Shown: positions 27,142-36,117, numbered from the stretch's first letter. The stretch is DNA of 64,000 bases from an uncultured Pseudomonadota bacterium (GCA_903921325.1 CAIXPL010000028.1:73829-137828); one strand, 5' to 3'. Made by a program: numbers and translations. The notes: a model not told the origin generated them from the letters alone.

Positions 27142-27603
27142 ATGTTCAAACAGATCCTGGTTCCGGTAGACGGCAGCGATACTTCTGCAATCGGGCTCAA
27201 TACAGCAATCGAACTTGCGGTTGACCAGAAGGCCACGCTGCATATTTTGCATGTGGTCGATGAGACCGTGCTCACCCAGAGCGTGGTGGCCGGCGGATAC
27301 CTGAGCGAGGACGTTCTCAAGGCTTTTGTCGATGGTGGCCAGAAGGTCCTTGATGCGGCCATTGACCGTGCCAAGGCGCGCGGGGTGACCGCACATGGCA
27401 TCCTGGTTGAGGACATTACCGAGACAGTGGCCGATGTCATTGTGACCGAGGCGCATAAGGCATCGGCAGATCTGATCATTCTGGGCACGCACGGTCGACG
27501 CGGCATGCGCCGGCTGGTGATGGGCAGCGATGCCGAAGGTGTGGTGCGACTGACAACGGTACCCGTCATGCTCGTGCGTCAGCAGGATCCGAACAAGTCC
27601 TGA
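27142..27603 (+). CDS. Universal stress protein (UspA family)
   Basis: A 153-residue single-domain Usp. It opens MFKQILVPVDGSDTS and has the ATP-binding pattern GTHGRRGMRRLVMGSDAEGV near residues 114-133, so it is of the nucleotide-binding kind. AGGAGG lies just before ATG 27142. It is flanked upstream by a short tandem repeat region and downstream by a GC-rich hairpin, and seems to be a single-gene unit. Usp proteins help survival under starvation or stress. Confidence 0.95.
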   Translation: MFKQILVPVDGSDTSAIGLNTAIELAVDQKATLHILHVVDETVLTQSVVAGGYLSEDVLKAFVDGGQKVLDAAIDRAKARGVTAHGILVEDITETVADVIVTEAHKASADLIILGTHGRRGMRRLVMGSDAEGVVRLTTVPVMLVRQQDPNKS

Positions 27604-27634
27604 CGGTTCAGCACCACCTGTCTGAGCTTTTCTA

Positions 27635-27654
27635 CCGCGGGCTATTTCCCGCGG
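27635..27654 (+). terminator. GC-rich hairpin after the universal stress gene
   Basis: CCGCGGG, six-base loop, CCCGCGG: a seven-base-pair stem 32 bases after the stop. No T-run follows immediately, so factor-independent termination is uncertain. Confidence 0.35.
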
Positions 27655-27763
27655 GCTTGCAGCCTCACACTGGCTGCCGGGCGCTTTTTCCCGTCAGCGT
27701 TCCGCTTGAGGCCGCGCTAAGGTAGCATTCCGCGCATCGTCAGATCGCGGACAAGCGCGGCCC

Positions 27764-29320
27764 ATGATTCTCGGAGACATCATCGAGCGAAACGCTCGGC
27801 TCTATCCAGAGCACGCGGCACTGCGCTTTGAAGGGCGCACCATTACCCACAGAGAGCATGCTGAGCGGGCAATACGCCTTGCCAATGCGTTGATCGCGCT
27901 CGACGTGCGCAAAGGCGACCGGCTTGCCGTCCTTGCGCAGAATCGCCCGGAATACATCGAGACCTATTCGGCAAGCGAGCTCGCCGGGTTCATCACTGTG
28001 GGCTTGAACTATCGCCTGGCTGCCCCGGAGCAGGCGCAGATTCTGGCCGACTGCGCCCCGCGGGTGGTGCTGTTTGAAGCGCAGTACGCTGCTCGCATGG
28101 CCGAGCTGGTGCCGGGTCTGCCTGCCGGCTGTCTATTGATATCCTATGACGCAGCGGTCGCAGGCGCGCACGATTACGCAGCGTTGCTCGAAGCCGCCAG
28201 CAGCAAGCGTCCGGCGCAGCGCCCGGTGGAGTCAGACACGGCGTTTCTGATCTACACCAGCGGCAGCACCGGACGACCCAAGGGCGTGATGCATTCGCAT
28301 TCGAGCTTCTTCGAAATGGCGCGGGCAATGGCACAGATTTCGGCGGTCAGTCAGGCCGATCGCCAGTTGATCGTCATGCCCTACTACCATATCGGTGCCA
28401 AGGTCGAGCAATTCGGCTACACCATGTACGGTGCCACCATCGTTCTGCATCGCGCTTTTGATGCCCGCGCGGTGCTTGCGAGCATGGCAAGCGAAGGGGT
28501 CACTGCAGCGCATCTGGCTCCAACCATGATCCAGATGATGCTCGACTGCGGTGAGGCCGATCGCCACGATCTGTCACGCCTGCACACAGTCTGCTACGCG
28601 TCGGCCCCGATGTCCGAAGTTCAGCTACGCCGTTCCATTGCCACATTCGGCCCGGTGTTCATGCAGGTCTATGGGATGAGCGAAGCGGCCCTCAGTACCG
28701 TTCTCTACAAACACCAGCACGTTCTCGAAGGAACGCCCGCTCAGGTGGCGCGTCTGGCCTCGGCCGGACAGCCTGTCCTTGAGGATGAGGTGCGTACGGT
28801 ACGCGCCGATGGTAGCGACTGCGCCAGTGGCGAGGTCGGCGAGATATGGGGTCGATCAAAGAGCCTGATGCAGGGCTACTGGGGCAACCCGGAAGGGTAC
28901 GCGCAGGTAATGACCGATGGCTTCATGCGTACCGGTGACATGGGCTATTTTGATGACGAAGGCTTTTTGTTCGTTGTCGATCGCAAGAAAGACATGATCA
29001 TTTCAGGCGGCGAGAACATCTATTCGCGCGAAGTGGAAGAAGCGTTGCTGAAGCACCCGCAGGTGCGCGAGGCGGCGGTCATCGGCGTGCCCGATGCGCG
29101 CTGGGGCGAATCGGTCAAGGCTTTTGTCGTGTTACGTGAGGCGCAATCGGTGACTGCTGCGGACATCATCGAGCACTGCCGCACACAGATTGCGAGCTAC
29201 AAGAAGCCAGCCAGCGTCGAGTTTGTCGAGGCGCTGCCGCGGCTGTCGAGTACCAACAAGGTGGACAAGAAGGCGCTGCGCGAACCCTACTGGCAGGGTA
29301 AGGATCGCCAGACCGTGTAG
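27764..29320 (+). CDS. Class I adenylate-forming acyl-CoA ligase
   Basis: A 518-residue AMP-binding enzyme. The P-loop FLIYTSGSTGRPKGVMHSH (near residue 160), the motif MQVYGMSEAA, the hinge MRTGDMGYFDDEGF and DRKKDMIISGGENIY are all present, and the catalytic Lys lies in TNKVDKKALR. It converts a carboxylic acid, ATP and CoA to an acyl-CoA. The sequence resembles the broad fatty-acid/aryl-acid ligase group; the substrate is unknown. A Bug binding-protein gene follows 42 bases downstream, suggesting that uptake and activation of the same acid are coupled. Confidence 0.9.
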   Translation: MILGDIIERNARLYPEHAALRFEGRTITHREHAERAIRLANALIALDVRKGDRLAVLAQNRPEYIETYSASELAGFITVGLNYRLAAPEQAQILADCAPRVVLFEAQYAARMAELVPGLPAGCLLISYDAAVAGAHDYAALLEAASSKRPAQRPVESDTAFLIYTSGSTGRPKGVMHSHSSFFEMARAMAQISAVSQADRQLIVMPYYHIGAKVEQFGYTMYGATIVLHRAFDARAVLASMASEGVTAAHLAPTMIQMMLDCGEADRHDLSRLHTVCYASAPMSEVQLRRSIATFGPVFMQVYGMSEAALSTVLYKHQHVLEGTPAQVARLASAGQPVLEDEVRTVRADGSDCASGEVGEIWGRSKSLMQGYWGNPEGYAQVMTDGFMRTGDMGYFDDEGFLFVVDRKKDMIISGGENIYSREVEEALLKHPQVREAAVIGVPDARWGESVKAFVVLREAQSVTAADIIEHCRTQIASYKKPASVEFVEALPRLSSTNKVDKKALREPYWQGKDRQTV

Positions 29321-29362
29321 GTGGCACTGCCGCGCATCACAATAAAATCAGGAGACACGCTC

Positions 29363-30367
29363 ATGAAGACCCTACGCATCGCTGCCTTTTGTGCGGCAAT
29401 CGGCATGACGGCATTTGCACTTTCCCCAGGGCAAGCGCAGGCACAGGCCTCGCCAGGGGCAGCAGCCTATCCCGCTCGCCCTGTCCGGTTGATCCTGGGC
29501 TACACCGCCGGCGGTCTCACCGATGTTCTGGCACGGGCGATGGCACAGGAGATTGTGAAGACCTGGGGCCAGCAACTGCTGGTTGAAAATCGACCAGGCG
29601 CGAACCAGATCATCGCCGCCGAGGCGGCTGCACATGCACCGGCCGATGGCTATACCTTTCTAATGGTCGATTCCTCTGCGCTGGTCCTTAATCCGCTGCT
29701 CTATTCCAAGTTGCCTTACGACCCGACCAAGGATTTTCAGCCGGTGCTCAACCTGACCTTCGTGCCGGACATGCTGGTGGCGAGCCCGCAATTTCCCGGC
29801 AACACGCTGCAGGATGTCCTGCGAATTGCGCGCGAGCAACCGGGCAAACTGAGCTATGGAACGTTTGGTCTGGGCAGCCTCACCCATGTCGACACTGAGG
29901 CCTTCGCTGCAATAGCCGGCATCCGGTTGAACCACATTCCCTACAAGGGGATTTCGGAAGTCCTGCCGGCCTTGACCGGTAATCAGATTGATCTGGCGCT
30001 CTCGGGTATTCCGCCGCTGCCTGGTCTCACCAAGCAGGGCCGCATCAAGCCTATTGCGCTCGCCAGTTCCCGCCGTTCGCCCGCGATGCCCGATGTGCCG
30101 ACCTTTGCCGAGGCGGGTGGACCGGATTTCGACTCGCATGCATGGTTTGGTCTGGTGACTCAGGCGGGCGTTCCGCGTGCGATCGTGGACAAAGTGGCAC
30201 TTGACCTGGGCCGCGTGATTTCACAGCCCGCCTTTAACGAAAAATATATCAGCGGTGCCGGCATGGAGCTATTGAATCAGCCAGCGGCACAATTTGCCGA
30301 GACGATCAAAGCCGACACGATCAGCTATACCCAGCGGATCCGCAGCAACAACATCCACCTGGAGTGA
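29363..30367 (+). CDS. Bug-family (TctC-like) periplasmic binding protein
   Basis: A 334-residue protein with a signal peptide (MKTLRIAAFCAAIGMTAFAL, ending AQAQA). AGGAGA lies eight bases before ATG 29363. The ligand loops are LILGYTAGGLTDVLARA and VENRPGANQI, and HIPYKG follows later. It sits 42 bases after an acyl-CoA ligase gene. Bug proteins normally serve a TctAB-type permease, but many, as here, are encoded without one. The probable ligand is the carboxylate activated by the neighbouring ligase. Confidence 0.92.
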   Translation: MKTLRIAAFCAAIGMTAFALSPGQAQAQASPGAAAYPARPVRLILGYTAGGLTDVLARAMAQEIVKTWGQQLLVENRPGANQIIAAEAAAHAPADGYTFLMVDSSALVLNPLLYSKLPYDPTKDFQPVLNLTFVPDMLVASPQFPGNTLQDVLRIAREQPGKLSYGTFGLGSLTHVDTEAFAAIAGIRLNHIPYKGISEVLPALTGNQIDLALSGIPPLPGLTKQGRIKPIALASSRRSPAMPDVPTFAEAGGPDFDSHAWFGLVTQAGVPRAIVDKVALDLGRVISQPAFNEKYISGAGMELLNQPAAQFAETIKADTISYTQRIRSNNIHLE

Positions 30368-30459
30368 TCGGGGCGTACACGGTGCACGCCGCGCGGGTGC
30401 ATACTTCGCCCCGCACGCCGTACTTACGCGGCGCACCTCACGCCTTTTCGGAGAATCTG

Positions 30460-30840
30460 ATGGTCTACGCAGCCCCCTCCAACGGTCGCATCGGCAGGAT
30501 GAATTCGCGGCAGCGCAAGAAGCTGCATGTGGGCGAATTCAAGCAGATCGGCTTCTCTCTGAAAGCGAGCTTCAAGCCGCAAAGCGGTACGTATGATGAC
30601 TTTCTGGATGAGTTTCTGACGCTGGCCGAACAACGCGGTCTTGAAGTGAGCGGCAGCTTCTCCTACCTGCCAGCCGATGATGCCGGTCTGGAATTGCTCG
30701 TGCGCCGACACGGTGTTGCCTCATGCACCGAGGCCGATCGCAGCGCGCTGCTCGACTGGCTGGTTGCGCGTGCCGAAGTGGCCAGTGCGAGTGCCGGTGA
30801 TCTCGCCGACGCCTGGTACGGGCACGATCTGGAGGCCTGA
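30460..30840 (+). CDS. yggL: YggL family 50S ribosome-binding protein (DUF469)
   Basis: A 126-residue protein. The start of the conserved region, NSRQRKKLHVGEFKQIGFSLKASF, and the following DDFLDEFLTLAEQRGLEVSGSFS match YggL/DUF469 proteins of gammaproteobacteria and betaproteobacteria. In E. coli YggL associates with the 50S subunit. ATG 30460 has GGAG six bases ahead; ATG 30499 (MNSRQRKK) would give a product closer to the E. coli protein and cannot be excluded. It is a single housekeeping gene between catabolic genes. Confidence 0.85.
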   Translation: MVYAAPSNGRIGRMNSRQRKKLHVGEFKQIGFSLKASFKPQSGTYDDFLDEFLTLAEQRGLEVSGSFSYLPADDAGLELLVRRHGVASCTEADRSALLDWLVARAEVASASAGDLADAWYGHDLEA

Positions 30841-30920
30841 GCCGGTTGTTCCGGCCCAAGGCATCCCGGCAATGATCAACCTGCTGCTTCCAGCCTGTCG
30901 CTGACTGCCGGGTCACTGCC

Positions 30921-33302
30921 TTGAGTCAGACTCTGCTGCCTCAATTGCCCGGCGGTATGACCGGGGCGATCGGCCAGCCGCTGCCGCGGGTGGAGGACCT
31001 GCGCCTGCTCACCGGTCGCGGGTCTTTTGTGAGCGATCTGCACCTTGAGGGCATGCTGCACGCGGTGATTCTGCGCAGCCCGCTCGCCCACGGTCGACTG
31101 CGACACATCGACTCTGCAGCGGCGCGCAGCCTGCCCGGGGTAGTCGCCATTTACACAGCGCAGGATGTGGCCGCTGCCAGTGCCGGTCGGATTCCGACCA
31201 TTCCGATGCGCCTCATGCCGATGCCCGAATTGGCCTCGTTCGAGCAACCGGTCATCGCCAGCGACAGGGTCCGCTATGTCGGCGAACCGCTCGCCATCGT
31301 GCTGGCAGACAGCCCCGGCCGTGCCGAGGATGCCCTCGATGCGATCATCGTCGAAATTGATTCGCTGCCGGTGATCGGCAATTGCGCTGAAGGACTGACC
31401 TCGTCGACCCTGCTATTCCCCGAACAGGGCAGCAATATCGGCATGCGCTATCAGGCTGAACGTGATGCGTCGGACGCGGGCGGAGCGGCGCGCGAAGCTC
31501 AGCCGAGTGACGCCGCGTATGTCCGCCGTGAACGCTTTCAGATTCAGCGTCATGCCGCCGTGCCGATGGAGCCGCGCGGGGTCATAGCCTGGTGGCAGGC
31601 CGGCGCCTCGCATATGACGGTACTGGGTGCAGCGAAGGTGCCTTTTGCCAACCGCCGCATCCTTGCGCAGACCATGGATCTGCCCGAAGAATGTGTCGAC
31701 ATGATTGAAGGCGATGTCGGTGGTGGGTTCGGGGCTCGCGGTGAGTTTCATCCTGAGGATTTTCTGGTGCCCTTTGCTGCGCGGCGCAGCGGGCATGCGG
31801 TCAAGTGGATAGAGGATCGCCGCGAACATCTGCTCGCCTCCAGCCATGCTCGCGAGTGCGAAATTGAAATCGAAATCCGCTGTGATGCGAACGGTCTGAT
31901 ACAGGCCCTGATCGCAAGCGCGCATGTCGATATGGGCGCCTATGTACGCACTGCCGGTGCCATCGCACCACGCAATGTGGCGCAGTTTCTGTCCGGACCG
32001 TATCGGATTCCTCACATCAGGGTGTCATCGATGATGGTGTTCACCAACAAGTCACCGATCGGCACCTATCGGGGTCCGGGGCGGTTCGAGGCTGACTTCT
32101 TTCGTGAGCGCCTGTTTGACATGGCAGCGCGCGATCTGGGATTGAGTCAGGACGAATTCCGGCGACGCAATCTGGTGGCGCTGAATGACATGCCTTACCG
32201 TCTGGCCACACTTACCCCGGTTGAGCGGCGCGAGACGCTCGATGGTGGCGACTATCAGGCGACGCTCGATCGTTGTCTCAACGAGATCGGCTGGCACGAC
32301 AAACAGCACTTGCAAGGGCAATGCATCGCGGGGCGCTATCACGGCCTGGCCGTGGGTTGCTTCATTGAAGGCGGCGCTGCCGGGCCGCGCGAGTATGCAC
32401 GCCTTGATCTGGACGCCACGGGTCAGGTCTCGCTCTACATTGGCTCGACCAATATCGGCCAGGGGTTGGAGACCGTCTGCCTGCAGATTACGGCCGATGC
32501 GCTGGCACTGCCGCTCGAGCGCATTCAGGTCTTCCATGGATCAACCACGTTTCTGAAGGAAGGCTTTGGCTCTTACCATTCGCGCTCAGTCGTCATGGGC
32601 GGCTCTGCCATTCTGGCTGCTGCCGATGCACTGAAAGAGCGCCTGCGAGACGCCGCGGCCACGTTGCGCGGCTGCGCCGCGCAGGATATCTCGGTCGGCG
32701 CAGGCCTTGAGGTGCGCCACCAGGGTGAGCTGTTGGCGCTGGTCGATCTGGCACCGGCAGGACTCTCAGCCGAAGGCACCTTCTCCAATCACCACCACAC
32801 CTATGCCTATGGCGCAGCCGCTGCGCATATCGCAGTTGATCCCGGCACCGGACAGATAGAGTTGCTTGACTATGTCAATGTGGAGGACATCGGCCGCGTG
32901 ATCAATCCGCTCACGGCTCACGGGCAGGCAATCGGTGCCATCGTTCAGGGCCTGGGTGGCGCGCTGCTTGAGCATCTGGTGTATGACGCCGACGGTCAAT
33001 TGCAGACCGGCACCTTTGCCGATTACCTGTTGCCAGGGGCGACGGATTTTCAGCAGGTGCGAGCGGTTGTTTTGGGTAACTACCCGGCTCCGCACAATCC
33101 GCTTGGGGCCAAGGGGGGCGGTGAAGGCGGAATCGTGCCGGTGGGTGGCGTAATCGCCAACGCGCTCGCCGCCGCGCTCAGCACATTCGATGTGCAGCCG
33201 CGCAGCCTGCCGCTGTCACCCGATCGAGTGTGGACAATGATCGAAGAGGCAGGCGCCGCGACCGACCACACGAAGCCGCTGCAATCATTCCGTACCGACT
33301 GA
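30921..33302 (+). CDS. Molybdenum hydroxylase large subunit (xanthine dehydrogenase / CoxL family), solo
   Basis: A 793-residue protein starting at TTG 30921. The N-terminal domain has PRVEDLRLLTGRGSFVSDL. The molybdopterin-binding part shows GDVGGGFGARGE, TYRGPGRFEADF, the GQG motif in STNIGQGLETV, and the catalytic Glu in GAKGGGEGG near the C-terminus. The loop TYRGPGR excludes form I CO dehydrogenase (AYxCSFR) and points to an aldehyde or N-heterocycle hydroxylase. The FAD and [2Fe-2S] subunits that normally accompany it are not in the window. The gene runs into the convergent benzoate-CoA ligase gene (18-base overlap of the 3-prime ends). Confidence 0.93.
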   Translation: MSQTLLPQLPGGMTGAIGQPLPRVEDLRLLTGRGSFVSDLHLEGMLHAVILRSPLAHGRLRHIDSAAARSLPGVVAIYTAQDVAAASAGRIPTIPMRLMPMPELASFEQPVIASDRVRYVGEPLAIVLADSPGRAEDALDAIIVEIDSLPVIGNCAEGLTSSTLLFPEQGSNIGMRYQAERDASDAGGAAREAQPSDAAYVRRERFQIQRHAAVPMEPRGVIAWWQAGASHMTVLGAAKVPFANRRILAQTMDLPEECVDMIEGDVGGGFGARGEFHPEDFLVPFAARRSGHAVKWIEDRREHLLASSHARECEIEIEIRCDANGLIQALIASAHVDMGAYVRTAGAIAPRNVAQFLSGPYRIPHIRVSSMMVFTNKSPIGTYRGPGRFEADFFRERLFDMAARDLGLSQDEFRRRNLVALNDMPYRLATLTPVERRETLDGGDYQATLDRCLNEIGWHDKQHLQGQCIAGRYHGLAVGCFIEGGAAGPREYARLDLDATGQVSLYIGSTNIGQGLETVCLQITADALALPLERIQVFHGSTTFLKEGFGSYHSRSVVMGGSAILAAADALKERLRDAAATLRGCAAQDISVGAGLEVRHQGELLALVDLAPAGLSAEGTFSNHHHTYAYGAAAAHIAVDPGTGQIELLDYVNVEDIGRVINPLTAHGQAIGAIVQGLGGALLEHLVYDADGQLQTGTFADYLLPGATDFQQVRAVVLGNYPAPHNPLGAKGGGEGGIVPVGGVIANALAAALSTFDVQPRSLPLSPDRVWTMIEEAGAATDHTKPLQSFRTD

Positions 33303-34907
33303 TTCCCGTTCACGCAGCTTGAAGCGCTGGATCTTGCCGGTAGCCGTCTTCGGCAGATCGCTCACGAACTCGATCAGACGTGGATACTTGTACGGTGCCA
33401 ACTTGTCTTTCACGAAAGACTTGAGTTCAGCATCAGTGACCGTGCTGCCGTTCTTCACAACAACATAGGCCTTCGATTTCACCAGTCCGTCGGCATCCGG
33501 TACACCGATCACGGCAGCCTCGAGCACCGCGGGATGTTGTACCAGAGTCGCCTCGACCTCGAACGGACTCACATAGATGCCACTGACCTTCAGCATGTCG
33601 TCGCTGCGTCCGCAGTAGGTGTAACTGCCATCGCTGTTACGCACATACTTGTCGCCACTCTTGGTCCAGCCGCCTTGAAACGTCTCGCGCGTCTTCGCGC
33701 GATTGTTCCAGTACATGGTCGCGGCCGAGGGGCCGTGAATGTAGAGATCACCGGGTTCACCATCGGGCACCGGCTGACCTGATTCGCCGCGCAGCTGGAT
33801 CTCATACCCCGATACCGGCCAGCCGGTGGTGCCATAGCGCACCTGACCGGGACGGTTGGACATGAAAATGTGCAACATCTCGGTCGAACCAATGCCATCG
33901 ATGATATCAACACCGAAATGGCGCTTGAATCGCTCACCGATCTCGGCCGGTAGCGCCTCGCCCGCCGATGACACCAGGCGAATCGCCACTGCGTCGGCAT
34001 CAGGTAAGTCCGCATGAGCCAGCAATCCGGCAAAGCCCGTCGGTGCGCCGAAAAACGCGCTCGGCTTGGGACCGCCCTGTGCCCCGGTGAGCCGACGAAA
34101 CGTCGCCTCAGGGGTCGGCCGTTCGGCCATCAGCAGCACGGTCGCACCGACCCCCAGCGGAAAGGTGAGCGCATTTCCAAGACCATAGGCAAAGAACAGC
34201 TTTGCGGCCGAAAAGCACACATCCGTTTCGGTCAGACCCAGGATCGCCTTGCCGTACAGCTCGACGGTCCAGTAGGGATTGGCGTGAGAATGCACGGTGC
34301 CCTTGGGCCGTCCGGTCGATCCTGACGAATAAAGCCAGAATGCCGGATCATCGGCGTGGGTACTGGCCGCGCGCGGCCTCGGCGCATGTGCGGTGAGAAA
34401 GTCATTGAATTCGATTTCACCGAAATCAATCGGCGCGACCGGGTGCGACACAACAACCTGGCGCACCTCGTGATCTGCGCGGGTGAGTGCCGCCTTGATC
34501 GCAGGCAGCAGCGCCCCGGACACCAACACGGCCTGCGCGCGTGAGTGCTCGAGCATGTAGGCGTAATCGTCGGCGGTGAGCAGGGTATTCACCGCAACAG
34601 GGACAATGCCCGCATACATGGCCCCGAGAAAGGCCACCGGCCAATCGGCAACGTCCTGCATCAGCAACAGCACCCGCTCTTCGCGCTTGATTCCCATGGC
34701 GGTCAGCCCGCCCGCCACGCACCGCACCCGCTCATCGAGCTCGCCGTAGCTGAGCGTGCCGTGATCATCGATGAAAGCCGCCTTGGCAGGCCGCCCGGCA
34801 TTAATTCCGAGCACATGCTGTGCAAAATTGAACGATTCGGGTGGTGGCTGCACCGTCTGCCCCGCGCCCCCTTGAGTGCTATTCATCCCGGCGTGTCTCC
34901 CCGACAT
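33285..34907 (-). CDS. bclA: Benzoate-CoA ligase
   Basis: A 540-residue adenylate-forming enzyme of the benzoate-CoA ligase family. The P-loop FWLYSSGSTGRPKGTVHSH (about residue 180), the YGIGSTE-type motif as DGIGSTEMLHIF, and the catalytic Lys in PKTATGKIQRFKLRE are intact. Benzoate, ATP and CoA give benzoyl-CoA, the inducer and first intermediate of the box pathway. It is divergent from boxR, with 127 bases between the start codons. ATG 34907 has GGAAGGG before it; ATG 34886 (MNSTQ) is the alternative. Context makes benzoate the best substrate call. Confidence 0.92.
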   Translation of the reverse strand: MSGRHAGMNSTQGGAGQTVQPPPESFNFAQHVLGINAGRPAKAAFIDDHGTLSYGELDERVRCVAGGLTAMGIKREERVLLLMQDVADWPVAFLGAMYAGIVPVAVNTLLTADDYAYMLEHSRAQAVLVSGALLPAIKAALTRADHEVRQVVVSHPVAPIDFGEIEFNDFLTAHAPRPRAASTHADDPAFWLYSSGSTGRPKGTVHSHANPYWTVELYGKAILGLTETDVCFSAAKLFFAYGLGNALTFPLGVGATVLLMAERPTPEATFRRLTGAQGGPKPSAFFGAPTGFAGLLAHADLPDADAVAIRLVSSAGEALPAEIGERFKRHFGVDIIDGIGSTEMLHIFMSNRPGQVRYGTTGWPVSGYEIQLRGESGQPVPDGEPGDLYIHGPSAATMYWNNRAKTRETFQGGWTKSGDKYVRNSDGSYTYCGRSDDMLKVSGIYVSPFEVEATLVQHPAVLEAAVIGVPDADGLVKSKAYVVVKNGSTVTDAELKSFVKDKLAPYKYPRLIEFVSDLPKTATGKIQRFKLRERESVGTE

Positions 34908-34928
34908 AGGTCTGCCCTTCCTCGCGCC

Positions 34929-34942
34929 ATTGTGTCCACAAT
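34929..34942. promoter_or_regulatory. Inverted repeat in the bclA-boxR control region
   Basis: ATTGTG, two bases, CACAAT: perfect six-base arms. It is centred 28 bases upstream of the benzoate-CoA ligase start, so a bound protein would block or position RNA polymerase. The binding protein is not identified. It lacks the TGCA half-sites expected for BoxR. Confidence 0.45.
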
Positions 34943-34991
34943 TCAGCGCGGCGTGGATTTTCGATATCCCGGCTTGTCGAAGCATCGGGAA

Positions 34992-35005
34992 TGCAGTATT
35001 GTGCT
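34992..35005. promoter_or_regulatory. Candidate BoxR half-site pair upstream of boxR
   Basis: TGCA, six bases, TGCT at 34992-35005: one mismatch from the TGCA-N6-TGCA arrangement seen twice before boxC. It lies 30 bases upstream of the boxR start, suggesting autoregulation. Confidence 0.5.
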
Positions 35006-35034
35006 TGTCGGCACTTTATGACCGGTGGATGGTG

Positions 35035-35967
35035 ATGTCAAGCAGCACCGTGCTTGAGACTGGCGAGCAGTCCGCTTCGCGAGCGACAGGGAAACACCCT
35101 TTTCTGGTTGCACTTGGTGAGCGCTTACACTCGTTACGTGCCAGGCGCGGCGTAACCCGCAAGGCCCTCGCGCAGATCACCGGAGTGTCCGAGCGGCATT
35201 TGGCCAACCTCGAATACGGGGTGGGAAATGGTTCCGTCCTGGTGCTCCTGCAAGTGGCGTATGCCTTGCAGTGCCCGTTAGCCGAATTATTGGGAGACGT
35301 GACCACGGGATCGCCGGAGTGGTTATTGATTCGCGAATTGCTCGGCGAGCGCGATGAGGCGACGCTGCGACGGGTGCGCGTGGCACTGGCTGAAATGCTC
35401 GGCAGCGGCGCGACGCAAGCGGCAGGCGCTCAGGTGCGTAGCGCCCGCGTGGCATTGATCGGCCTGCGCGGCGCAGGTAAATCAACACTGGGCGCGATGC
35501 TCGCGGAGGATCTCGATTTGCCCTTTGTCGAGCTGAGCCGCCAGATTGAACAATTTGCCGGCTGCAGCGTCGCAGAAATCCAGGCGCTGTATGGTCAGAG
35601 TGCCTATCGGCGCTATGAGCGCCGCGCGCTCGAAGAGGCCATTCAGATCTACCCGGACGCGGTGATCGCGACCCCGGGGGGCATCGTGTCCGACCCGGCA
35701 ACGTTCAATGAATTGCTCGCGCACTGCACCACGGTATGGCTGGAAGCAAGCGCCGAGGACCATATGGCGCGAGTGGTCGCACAGGGCGATACCCGGCCGA
35801 TGGCCGCCAGCCGCGAAGCCATGCAGGATCTGCAAGCCATCCTCGCCGGCCGCACGCCGTTCTACGCAAAAGCCGACATCAGCATCAACACCAGCGCGCA
35901 AGGCTTGCCGGAGACCTTCGCACTGCTGCGTCATCAGGTGCGCGAGACCCTGGGAATCGGTTCCTGA
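35035..35967 (+). CDS. boxR: BoxR/BzdR-type transcriptional regulator (XRE helix-turn-helix fused to shikimate-kinase-like domain)
   Basis: A 310-residue protein. Residues about 20-90 form an XRE/lambda-repressor helix-turn-helix (GVTRKALAQITGVSERHLANLEYG). From about residue 135 a shikimate-kinase-like domain begins with the Walker A motif GLRGAGKSTLG. This two-domain build defines BzdR/BoxR, in which the kinase-like part senses benzoyl-CoA and relieves repression of benzoate genes. ATG 35035 is chosen; ATG 35029 gives two more residues. It sits between the benzoate-CoA ligase and boxCBA. TGCA-type half-sites lie upstream and downstream. Confidence 0.93.
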   Translation: MSSSTVLETGEQSASRATGKHPFLVALGERLHSLRARRGVTRKALAQITGVSERHLANLEYGVGNGSVLVLLQVAYALQCPLAELLGDVTTGSPEWLLIRELLGERDEATLRRVRVALAEMLGSGATQAAGAQVRSARVALIGLRGAGKSTLGAMLAEDLDLPFVELSRQIEQFAGCSVAEIQALYGQSAYRRYERRALEEAIQIYPDAVIATPGGIVSDPATFNELLAHCTTVWLEASAEDHMARVVAQGDTRPMAASREAMQDLQAILAGRTPFYAKADISINTSAQGLPETFALLRHQVRETLGIGS

Positions 35968-36001
35968 AGACGTTCCATCGCAACATCCTGCAACTGGGAT
36001 G

Positions 36002-36015
36002 TGCAAAAAAATGCA
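36002..36015. promoter_or_regulatory. BoxR operator, distal copy (TGCA-N6-TGCA)
   Basis: TGCA at 36002-36005, six A residues, TGCA at 36012-36015. TGCA repeats are the known recognition elements of BzdR/BoxR. It lies just upstream of the predicted boxC -35 element. Further single TGCA sites occur at 35989 and 36025. Confidence 0.65.
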
Positions 36016-36023
36016 TTGTCTGC

Positions 36024-36052
36024 TTGCATTGAATTATTTGTTGCAATATGAT
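36024..36052 (+). promoter_or_regulatory. Predicted sigma-70 promoter of the boxCBA operon
   Basis: TTGCAT (36024-36029), 17-base spacer, TATGAT (36047-36052, five of six consensus bases). It is in a locally AT-rich stretch, unlike the surrounding DNA. The -10 lies inside the proximal TGCA-N6-TGCA operator, as expected for repression by steric block. Confidence 0.6.
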
Positions 36053-36055
36053 GCA
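36042..36055. promoter_or_regulatory. BoxR operator, proximal copy overlapping the -10
   Basis: TGCA at 36042-36045, six bases, TGCA at 36052-36055. Its position is 40 bases from the distal copy, about four helical turns, so two BoxR dimers could bind the same face. It covers the predicted -10 box. Confidence 0.65.
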
Positions 36056-36117
36056 TATCGCATTGGGGGCAGACATCCTGTCCAACGGTGCAATGACCCT
36101 CTTGCTGGAGACGATCC

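Noticed and set aside
30921-33302. Form I CO dehydrogenase large subunit (coxL)
   Set aside because: The AYxCSFR loop is replaced by TYRGPGR, and the small and medium subunit genes are absent.
35035-35967. Shikimate kinase gene (aroK)
   Set aside because: The kinase-like domain is fused to an XRE helix-turn-helix and sits in a box cluster, which defines BoxR/BzdR.
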